Source: SIG588 sp045599305 (lineage in GTDB: Bacteria; Bacillota; Clostridia; Oscillospirales; Acutalibacteraceae). From it: a DNA stretch of 22,946 nucleotides. The stretch is from positions 1 to 22,946 of the forward strand of contig JAZRVU010000116.1 in assembly GCA_045599305.1 (NCBI GenBank). Direction: 5' to 3'. A program made the translations under genes and the position numbers. The notes beneath the pieces are model-generated. The model did no database searches and was not told where the DNA came from. It saw only the letters and a list, made by a program, of their open reading frames with translations. This document shows positions 15,983-21,387 of the stretch, piece by piece; position 1 is the first letter of the stretch, and every line of letters starts with the position of its first letter.

Positions 15983-16216
15983 TCAGGTGTTCTCTTTTTG
16001 GTAGGTGTCGATCAGTTCCCGGGTCCCCCCGACCGTGCGAAGTTTGTTCCGGTCGATCCGTGTCGGCTGAATGGGCACGCCCGCATCCTCCAGCCTTGCG
16101 AACAGTTCCATGAACGCAAAGGAATCCAGCAGGCCGCTTTCGATCAGGTCGATATCCTCCTCGTAGACCGCCTCATCCTCGCATATCTCATACAGCAATT
16201 CCGGCACATCGATCAT
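15983..16216 (-). CDS. Stand-alone carrier protein (DltC/PCP-like)
   Basis: A 77-residue acidic four-helix carrier protein. The phosphopantetheine site is ESGLLDSFAFMEL with Ser32, in the D-S-F context typical of DltC and many aminoacyl carriers. The end, VPIQPTRIDRNKLRTVGG, recalls DltC's DRxxWDT helix region. It would be loaded by the adenylation enzyme encoded immediately upstream (4-base overlap, coupled translation with only a weak ribosome site). Which amino acid it carries is open; D-alanine is the default guess from the DltA-like partner. It is the last gene of its operon. Confidence 0.87.
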   Translation of the reverse strand: MIDVPELLYEICEDEAVYEEDIDLIESGLLDSFAFMELFARLEDAGVPIQPTRIDRNKLRTVGGTRELIDTYQKENT

Positions 16217-17628
16217 GCCTTGCTCAACGCCTTTCTGTCTGTTTTGCCGTTTTGGTTGACCGGCAGCCGCTCCAATATTTTGACGGTTTTCGGCATCATA
16301 TAGGCCGGCACCCGGCTTCGCAGGCCCTCTTTCACCGCCTCTGCCGTCACGCCCGGCACCGCCGTGACGAACGCCTTGACCGTTTTGACGACACCGGCGT
16401 CGGTATACCCGGCGACCACCGCACAGTCGGTGACACCGGGGATCTGCCGGATGTTCTGCTCGATGTCGCGCAGTTCTATGCGATACCCTTTATACTTGAT
16501 CCGGTCGTCCCTGCGCCCGTTGCAGTACAGCCGCCCGTCCCTGATCCAGCCGATATCCCCCGTCTTGTAGCAGTTTTGGCCGGCTTCCCTGTAAAACCCG
16601 CCGGCGTCGCCACCCAGATATCCGCCGAACACGCTGTCACCTTTTAAGACGATCTCGCCGTCAATGATCTCGATGTCGGTGGCAAAGGTGCCCGTCTCGC
16701 CGACAGGCAGGAGTTCCCCGCTCTCGGCCATGTCTTTCGTGATGAGGATCCCACAAACGGCGGACGTCGCCTCCGTGGGCCCGTATGCGTTGATGATCTG
16801 CAGCCGGGGAAACCGCTGAAAGAGCGCCTTGACGGTCCGGCTTTCCAGCATTTCCCCGCAAAAATACACGCACGAAAGGGCGGGATAGTTCTTTTCTGTG
16901 AATTCCCCGTTGATCAGGCACAGCTTCATGAATGTGGGCGTCATGACGGCCACGCGGATCGCCTCGCGCCCGAACAGGTCGAACAGCCCGGCATAGTCCT
17001 CCTGCACATCCCCGTCATAGGCGACCAGAGTGTGCCCGTTGCACAGGGCGTAATAGAGATCCGCCACGCTCAGATCGAAACTGAAACTCGCCTGGTTGAA
17101 CACCGATATGTTCTCATACCCGCCAAGCGGCTCCATGCGGCTGATCCACTGCACGAAATTGTACAGATTCGCCCTCGAGATGGGGACGCCCTTCGGCTCC
17201 CCCGTGCTGCCGGAGGTGAATATCATATAGGCGATATCGCTGCCGCCGTTTTGAACGGTGTCCCCCGCATGGTTTTCCAAGTCGCGCAGGGCACAGCAGT
17301 CGGCCCCGTCCACAGAAAGGGGCTCGTTCGTGATGACCAGTGTCGAGCGGGTCATCTGCACGATCTTCAAAAGCCGGAAGACCGGCGTGGCCACATCCAC
17401 GGGCACATACGGCCGTCCGGCGATCAGACAGGCCACTATGGCGATGACCATATCGGTCTCCTTGTGCCCGTAAAGGATGACGGGGGCGCTCCCCTGCCTT
17501 TTCAAAAGCGGCGCGTACCGGTCGGCGGCGCTTAGCAGTTCACGGTAGGTGAGGCTGTCCCGGCCGACCTTGTAGGCGACCCGGTCGGGGTATTTTTCGG
17601 CCGCTTCTCGGATTTTCTTTACCGTCAA
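16213..17628 (-). CDS. Amino-acid adenylation enzyme, DltA-like
   Basis: A 471-residue ANL-superfamily ligase. Core motifs run in order: A3 YMIFTSGSTGEPKG (134-147), NQASFSFDLSV, A5 INAYGPTEAT (279-288), A7 YKTGDIG (354-360), A8 GRRDDRIKYKGYRIEL (371-386) and A10 NQNGKTDR with catalytic Lys462. The VYFCGEML segment puts a cysteine (Cys257) where DltA has the cysteine that gates D-alanine selectivity, supporting D-Ala or a similarly small amino acid. DltA normally charges DltC, and DltB/DltD then move D-Ala to teichoic acids; neither is here. The start is probably TTG 17628, overlapping the VanW stop, with AGGGA about 9 bases upstream. Length is a little below DltA's usual ~505. Substrate is inference. 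Confidence 0.88.
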   Translation of the reverse strand: MTVKKIREAAEKYPDRVAYKVGRDSLTYRELLSAADRYAPLLKRQGSAPVILYGHKETDMVIAIVACLIAGRPYVPVDVATPVFRLLKIVQMTRSTLVITNEPLSVDGADCCALRDLENHAGDTVQNGGSDIAYMIFTSGSTGEPKGVPISRANLYNFVQWISRMEPLGGYENISVFNQASFSFDLSVADLYYALCNGHTLVAYDGDVQEDYAGLFDLFGREAIRVAVMTPTFMKLCLINGEFTEKNYPALSCVYFCGEMLESRTVKALFQRFPRLQIINAYGPTEATSAVCGILITKDMAESGELLPVGETGTFATDIEIIDGEIVLKGDSVFGGYLGGDAGGFYREAGQNCYKTGDIGWIRDGRLYCNGRRDDRIKYKGYRIELRDIEQNIRQIPGVTDCAVVAGYTDAGVVKTVKAFVTAVPGVTAEAVKEGLRSRVPAYMMPKTVKILERLPVNQNGKTDRKALSKA

Positions 17629-18458
17629 TTGTCATCGTCCCTTATCTGTTCTTTGGGGATCAGACCGTAGTCATAGAGCACCCGCGAATGGTTGTCCAAA
17701 ATCAGTTCCCGGCGCAATACGGTGCCGGTCTGGCGGTCGATCACGTCCCGGTACACCTGCGATATCCGGTAATAGACATCCGCCTCTTTTTTGAAGTGGT
17801 GGTTTTCCTCGACCAGCCGATAGCGGCAGGGGAATTCCCGCTCGCTTCGCAGTTCGCCGCAAAGCTCGCCGTTTTCACACCAGACCAATATCTGCACGTC
17901 CTGGTCGGTCTCGTTTTTGAAGCGATAGTCCAGGTTGTTATAGCAGACGGACGTGCCCGTCCCGAAAGGCACCCGCCGCCGCTCGTCCGGGAACAGCGCG
18001 TCGGAGTGGTGGTGCAGTTCCGTCACCGTCAGCGGGCTGTTCAGCACGAGCCAGTGGATCATGTTCGCCATCTGGCACAGCCCGCCGCCATAGCCGGAGG
18101 AGAGCCCGCTTTTGCCGATCACGAGCCCCTCCTTGTACCCCTTTTTCTTCGTGGTCTTCCCGATCGTGCGCCAATAGGAAAAGGTCTCGCCGGGGTGGAT
18201 GACGATGCCGTTCACCTTGTCACAGGCCAGCAGGATGTTGGTCACCTTGTTTTCCTGCAGCCGCAGATCGACACCGTGCAGTTTCCTGACCAGAACGGAG
18301 CTGTGCCCCTTCACGATGTGCGGCAGTTCTTCGCCCGAAAAGGTTCTGGCGGTCTTTTCGCGGCTGAAAAGATCCTTCAAATGCCGCCTCAAAATTTCCT
18401 TTTGCACCGAAATGGCATAGCAGGCCGGACTGATCTCGCAGAAAAGTTTTCTTCCCAT
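17625..18458 (-). CDS. VanW family protein
   Basis: A 277-residue VanW-type protein, the length of VanW from VanB-type glycopeptide-resistance clusters. Core motifs are HPGETFSYWRTIG (88-100), GYGGGLCQMANMIHW (122-136) and TELHHHSD (146-153), followed by VPFGTGTSVCYNNLDYRFKN. No clear signal peptide or transmembrane helix is seen, so a cytoplasmic or membrane-associated location is likely. Molecular function is unknown for the family; it is not itself sufficient for vancomycin resistance, and no vanH/A/X or vanRS genes are present. It is first in an operon with the adenylation and carrier genes (overlaps of 4 bases each), pointing to a cell-wall related aminoacyl role. ATG 18458 follows a GAAAGGGGC ribosome site. 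Confidence 0.9.
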   Translation of the reverse strand: MGRKLFCEISPACYAISVQKEILRRHLKDLFSREKTARTFSGEELPHIVKGHSSVLVRKLHGVDLRLQENKVTNILLACDKVNGIVIHPGETFSYWRTIGKTTKKKGYKEGLVIGKSGLSSGYGGGLCQMANMIHWLVLNSPLTVTELHHHSDALFPDERRRVPFGTGTSVCYNNLDYRFKNETDQDVQILVWCENGELCGELRSEREFPCRYRLVEENHHFKKEADVYYRISQVYRDVIDRQTGTVLRRELILDNHSRVLYDYGLIPKEQIRDDDN

Positions 18459-18487
18459 TCCGGCACGCCCCTTTCAGTTGCTTTATA

Positions 18488-18516
18488 TGTATACTGTAGC
18501 ACACCGACACACGCAA
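18488..18516 (-). promoter_or_regulatory. Promoter of the vanW-A-carrier operon
   Basis: TTGCGT (18511-18516), 17 bases, TATACA (18488-18493) on the minus strand, 30 bases upstream of the vanW-like ATG. It is divergent from the MBL gene promoter, with a parS site between them. Confidence 0.65.
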
Positions 18517-18558
18517 ACGATGAACAAACCGTAAACAACCGCACCCCACGGCGGCTGC

Positions 18559-18574
18559 CGTTTCACGTGAAACA
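18559..18574. promoter_or_regulatory. parS site 2
   Basis: CGTTTCACGTGAAACA differs from the parS consensus only in the first base. It lies in the divergent intergenic region, directly next to the -35 box of the MBL gene promoter (18576). Confidence 0.92.
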
Positions 18575-18575
18575 C

Positions 18576-18604
18576 TTGACAGCCCCCGCCCGCTTTGCTA
18601 TCAT
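18576..18604 (+). promoter_or_regulatory. Sigma-A promoter of the MBL-fold hydrolase gene
   Basis: A perfect TTGACA (18576-18581), 17 bases, then TATCAT (18599-18604). The parS site ends one base upstream, so ParB bound there could compete with RNA polymerase. Confidence 0.85.
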
Positions 18605-18634
18605 AAAGAAAACATAAGGACAGGGGGCACTCCC

Positions 18635-19468
18635 ATGAAATTTCAATTCCTCGGAACAGCGGCGGCAGAGGGCGTTCCCGCGCTGTTTTGCACCTGTGAC
18701 GTCTGTGTCCGGGCGCGGGCGGCCGGCGGCAGAGCGCTTCGCACCCGCTCGCAGGCGATCATCGACGACACATTGCTCATCGACTTTCCCGCAGACACCT
18801 ATGCCCACATCCTGAAAAACCGTCTCGACCTCACCAAGGTCGGACATTGCCTCGTCACGCACGACCACAGCGATCATCTGTATGCGACGGATATCGGGAT
18901 GCTGGAAGAGGGGTTTTCCCATGTGCCGGACGGCTATCATCTGACGTTTTACGGCTCGGACAAGGTGGGCCGGGCGATCCGCGCGCAGTTCACCCCCGCG
19001 CTGGAGGCGCAGGGCACCGCTTCGTTTACCCAAATAGCGGCGTTCGATGTGTTTTGCGCGGGGAAATACACGGTCACGGCGCTGCCCGCCGTTCACGACC
19101 CGCATGCCGGCCCGCTGTTCTATGATATCACGGACGGCGAAAAACGGGTGCTCTATGCACACGATACGCACTATTTCCACGACGATGTGTGGGCGTATTT
19201 TGAGCGGGAAAAGCCGCACTACGATCTCGTGTCGCTCGATTGCACCAACGCCTGCCTGCCCCTGACCTACGTCGGGCATATGGGGCTTGCCGAAAACAGT
19301 AAGGTGAAAGCGCGCATGACCGCGCTCGGCTGCGCGGATGAGGCCACGGTGTTCGTCTGCAATCACTTCTCGCACAACGGCACCCACGCGGGATACGATG
19401 ACTTTGTCCCGCTCGCCGCCAAAGAGGGCTTTCTGGTCTCCTATGACGGTATGCTGCTCGACCTGTGA
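18635..19468 (+). CDS. MBL-fold metallo-hydrolase (PhnP-like)
   Basis: A 277-residue metallo-beta-lactamase-fold phosphodiesterase-type protein. The N-terminus FLGTAAAEGVPALFC is followed by C19-x-C21-x2-C24, a structural zinc site as in PhnP. The metal-binding motif is H76-x-H78-x-D80-H81 (THDHSDHL). Later ligands appear in PAVHDPHAGP, YAHDTHYF, LDCTNAC and NHFSHNG. PhnP hydrolyses cyclic ribosyl phosphate in phosphonate use, but no phn genes are near, so a related nucleotide or sugar phosphodiester is possible. It is monocistronic, with a strong promoter, an AGGGGG ribosome site 7 bases before ATG 18635, and a terminator after it. Confidence 0.9.
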   Translation: MKFQFLGTAAAEGVPALFCTCDVCVRARAAGGRALRTRSQAIIDDTLLIDFPADTYAHILKNRLDLTKVGHCLVTHDHSDHLYATDIGMLEEGFSHVPDGYHLTFYGSDKVGRAIRAQFTPALEAQGTASFTQIAAFDVFCAGKYTVTALPAVHDPHAGPLFYDITDGEKRVLYAHDTHYFHDDVWAYFEREKPHYDLVSLDCTNACLPLTYVGHMGLAENSKVKARMTALGCADEATVFVCNHFSHNGTHAGYDDFVPLAAKEGFLVSYDGMLLDL

Positions 19469-19482
19469 CACACAATAGAAGA

Positions 19483-19517
19483 AAAGGGCACCCCGTCCGT
19501 GAGACGGGGTGCCCTTT
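19483..19517. terminator. Bidirectional terminator after the MBL gene
   Basis: A 15-bp perfect stem pairs AAAGGGCACCCCGTC (19483-19497) with 19503-19517 around a 5-base loop. On the minus strand it directly follows the decayed tRNA 3' end at 19520-19557, as a tRNA terminator would. Confidence 0.9.
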
Positions 19518-19519
19518 AT

Positions 19520-19557
19520 TGGCATCAATAAGAGAATTCAAATCTCCGGCCTGCCGT
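19520..19557 (-). other. Decayed tRNA 3' end (possible old attachment site)
   Basis: Read on the minus strand, it aligns without gaps with the tRNA-Arg(CCU) 3' half at 20964-21008. By my count about 30 of 38 positions agree, from the end of the anticodon stem to CCA. T-stem pairing is kept through a paired change (GGAGA/TCTCT instead of GGAGG/CCTCT), but T-loop C56 is lost. No 5' half is present. A terminator hairpin follows, as for the better-preserved copy. Confidence 0.55.
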
Positions 19558-19575
19558 TTTCCGGGCTTTGGGAGA

Positions 19576-20502
19576 TCATTCCGCTTTCAATCGGATGCCG
19601 CCCTCCTCGGGATATTCGATCTCGTACGGCCCTGCTGCATAATCCGGCATTTTGTTGACCAAAAAGTATTCTTTGCCGCAAGGCGTGCCGATCTGCTTAC
19701 CGATGTAGAAGTCGCCGGGGATCATGAAGTCACCGCGTGGCTGATATTCTCCGAAAAAGCTGTCCGCTGTCAGCACCGTGTTGCGGTATGGCGGAAGCTC
19801 CGCTCCCGCCTCGTAAGCAGCGCCGAAATACAGATACCATTTCCCCCCGTGCTCCCAGACCTGCGGCGTTTCCATTCGGTCGCAGGGATACCGGACCGCG
19901 ATACCTTCCGGTCTCCAGCTTGAAAAGTCGGCGGTGGAAAAGGCGAGCAGGCACCCGCGCCGGTTGATCGGGCTGCTGTGGTTGTAGCTGTTGATGAACA
20001 TGTAATACCGTCCGTTGACCGGCTCCGGATAGAGATACGGATCGGCAAGCGGCTGAACGGTCTCTGCGCCCCCGGCGTTTTCCAGCTCATATTTTTTCCC
20101 GGGAACGATAAACTCCGGCGCGACCTCCCAGTGATACAGATCGTCGCTGATCGCAAGCGCGATGCCGTATCCGCCGGCACTTTTTCCGGTACACACCATA
20201 TAGTATTTGCCCGCATACTCCGCCACACTGCCGGTGGCATAGCCGACGTCGCACAGCGTTCCCGCTTTCGGGCTGAGCATATCCCCCAGATATTCCCAGG
20301 TGCGCAGATCGCGGCTGACCGCGTGTCCGATGCTTTGCCAATCCCACATTCCGGCGGGATCGCCGTCTTTCGGATAGGTGAGAAAATAGGCGTGGTATTC
20401 GCCGGTCGCTTTACAGAAAAAGTACCAGGAATCATTGATGCGCACGCCCGGTTTTTGATAGAGGATATGGGAGGAAAGGTACAGATCCTGCGGTGCTTGC
20501 AT
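19576..20502 (-). CDS. GH32/GH43-type five-bladed propeller glycoside hydrolase
   Basis: A 308-residue cytoplasmic protein (no signal peptide) with repeated propeller blades. Family-like segments are SIGHAVSRDLRTWEYLGDML (57-76), close to the HAVS.DL.hWE stretch of GH32, KYYMVCTGKSAGGYGIALAIS, a middle acidic site PLADPYLYPEP with Asp154, and METPQVWEHGGKWYLYFG with Glu211 as likely general acid (ECP-like box). The N-terminal nucleophile region (ILYQKPGVRINDSWYFF) is atypical and lacks the WMNDP motif, so it is an outlying member; substrate could be a fructoside, arabinoside or xyloside. ATG 20502 has GGAGG 7 bases upstream. It is monocistronic, between two tRNA 3'-end remnants, with its -10 box at the edge of the 160-bp repeat array. 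Confidence 0.8.
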   Translation of the reverse strand: MQAPQDLYLSSHILYQKPGVRINDSWYFFCKATGEYHAYFLTYPKDGDPAGMWDWQSIGHAVSRDLRTWEYLGDMLSPKAGTLCDVGYATGSVAEYAGKYYMVCTGKSAGGYGIALAISDDLYHWEVAPEFIVPGKKYELENAGGAETVQPLADPYLYPEPVNGRYYMFINSYNHSSPINRRGCLLAFSTADFSSWRPEGIAVRYPCDRMETPQVWEHGGKWYLYFGAAYEAGAELPPYRNTVLTADSFFGEYQPRGDFMIPGDFYIGKQIGTPCGKEYFLVNKMPDYAAGPYEIEYPEEGGIRLKAE

Positions 20503-20529
20503 AAGAACGCCTCCAAAGATGTTTTTTCC

Positions 20530-20538
20530 ATTATATCA
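20530..20538 (-). promoter_or_regulatory. Extended -10 promoter of the GH32/43-like gene
   Basis: TGATATAAT on the minus strand is an extended -10 (TGn-TATAAT). No convincing -35 is seen. It overlaps the first bases of the 160-bp repeat, and the second copy carries the same element at 20690-20698. Confidence 0.55.
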
Positions 20539-20850
20539 CAAAACCAAAGGCGGCAGCCTTTGTGAGCGGCGAAGCCGCTTGCCGTGCCGCAGCACGGCGT
20601 TTTGATGATACAATGTTCTCGAACGAAAACGCAGTTTTCAAATGCCGACAGGCATTTCGGCGGCGTTCCACCGCCGCCGGTTTGAGGTTATTATATCACA
20701 AAACCAAAGGCGGCAGCCTTTGAGAGCGGCGAAGCCGCTCGCCGTGCCGCAGCACGGCGTTTTGATGATACAATGTTCTCGAACGAAAACGCAGTTTTCA
20801 AATGCCGACAGGCATTTCGGCGGCGTTCCACCGCCGCCGGTTCGAGGTTA
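20531..20850. repeat. Two tandem 160-bp multi-hairpin repeats
   Basis: Copies 20531-20690 and 20691-20850 differ at only about 4 of 160 positions, and a broken third start follows at 20851. Each unit contains six consecutive perfect hairpins. In copy 1 they are AAAGGC/GCCTTT (20546-20561), AGCGGC/GCCGCT (20565-20579), GCCGTGC/GCACGGC (20581-20598), GAAAAC/GTTTTC (20625-20639), AAATGCC/GGCATTT (20640-20657) and CGGCGG/CCGCCG (20658-20676). No protein-coding logic is visible. It may be a non-autonomous mobile or structural repeat of the host genome. Confidence 0.92.
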
Positions 20851-20933
20851 TTATAACATAAATATCAAAAAGCGTAAAGGAAAATCCGTCTTTTTTCTCC
20901 GGTCTTTTTTAAAAATCCGGTCTCGCGTAAAAG

Positions 20934-20963
20934 AAAGGGCCGAAGAATGTTCTTCGGCCCTTT
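20934..20963. terminator. Terminator of the original tRNA-Arg gene
   Basis: AAAGGGCCGAAGAA (20934-20947) pairs with TTCTTCGGCCCTTT (20950-20963). On the minus strand it directly follows the tRNA CCA end, so it is the terminator of the tRNA before the gene was split. The preceding 80 bases (20851-20933) hold nothing I recognise. Confidence 0.85.
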
Positions 20964-21008
20964 TGGCGTCGCTAAGAGGATTCGAACCTCCGGCCTACCG
21001 CTTAGGAG
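20964..21008 (-). other. tRNA-Arg(CCU) 3' half: element attachment site
   Basis: On the minus strand the sequence runs from the anticodon loop CTCCTAA (anticodon CCT, 21004-21006) through anticodon 3' stem GCGGT, a 5-base variable loop, T arm GGAGG-TTCGAAT-CCTCT, acceptor 3' strand TAGCGAC, discriminator G and encoded CCA (20964-20966). Beyond 21008 the matching 5' half is absent: the expected ACCGC stem and D arm are replaced by unrelated sequence. Breaking in the anticodon loop is what tyrosine-recombinase integration into a tRNA leaves at the distal end. The polarity puts the element to the right, with the restored intact tRNA beyond the window. Confidence 0.85.
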
Positions 21009-21130
21009 TTTGAAAAGGTCGGGCGTTTGCAGTCCCTTGCAGTACCCGGAAGTGCCGAATAATCAAGGAATTTTCAGGGTTATGACGATATGGCATATTG
21101 CGCCGTCATCGCCGGTTTTACGCAGTTTTA

Positions 21131-21165
21131 ACGGCTCTTGTTAGCAGTCTGTTAGCAAGAGCCGT
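21131..21165. repeat. Inverted repeat with GTTAGCA direct repeats near element end
   Basis: ACGGCTCTTG (21131-21140) and CAAGAGCCGT (21156-21165) form a perfect 10-bp inverted repeat. Inside, GTTAGCA occurs at 21140 and 21151, 11 bases apart. Related TTAGCAAG words recur at 22847 and 22911. They could be recombinase or accessory-factor sites, or a hairpin. Confidence 0.5.
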
Positions 21166-21277
21166 GATTTCAGGGTGGTGTTATAAGTGCTATTCCGTAC
21201 CGTTATATTATCGGGCGTATTATAATGGCTTGTTTTTTAACTTTTTTCGAAATCGGCACCAAATTTGCGAAAGCACC

Positions 21278-21306
21278 TTGACAAATAAGCAATTTCATAG
21301 TAAAAT
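21278..21306 (+). promoter_or_regulatory. Strong sigma-A promoter for a small RNA
   Basis: A perfect TTGACA (21278-21283), a 17-base spacer and TAAAAT (21301-21306). The only thing downstream before a strong terminator is about 75 bases of structured sequence with no reading frame. Confidence 0.8.
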
Positions 21307-21312
21307 TTATTA

Positions 21313-21387
21313 AACTTGTTTGAAGGATCCTCGTATCCTTTGAAGCGTGCCCGTTGAGCGTTGGTAGCACTCAACGGGCTTTTTTTG
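21313..21387 (+). ncRNA. Candidate small regulatory RNA of the integrated element
   Basis: A transcript of about 75 nt is predicted from the promoter at 21278-21306. It has two hairpins. AAGGAT/ATCCTT (21323-21340) shows a C-rich loop CCTCGT. GCCCGTTGAG/CTCAACGGGC (21349-21379) is followed by seven T (21380-21386), a canonical terminator. The loop could pair with GAGG-type ribosome sites. The RNA ends at the stop of the convergent ImmA-like gene, so readthrough would be antisense to it. No known RNA family is recognised. Confidence 0.65.

Noticed and set aside
15983..18458. A complete dlt operon or a vancomycin-resistance cluster
   Set aside because: dltB, dltD, vanH, vanA/B, vanX and a two-component system are all absent; only DltA-like, DltC-like and VanW proteins are seen.
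20531..20850. CRISPR array
   Set aside because: Units are 160 bp, directly adjacent and almost identical along their whole length; there are no unique spacers.
20642..21013. A protein of about 120 residues across the repeats and tRNA remnant
   Set aside because: It consists of translated repeat hairpins, terminator and tRNA sequence, with no ribosome site.
20964..21085. An intact tRNA-Arg gene
   Set aside because: Upstream of the anticodon loop there is no matching anticodon stem, D arm or acceptor 5' strand; only the 3' half is present.
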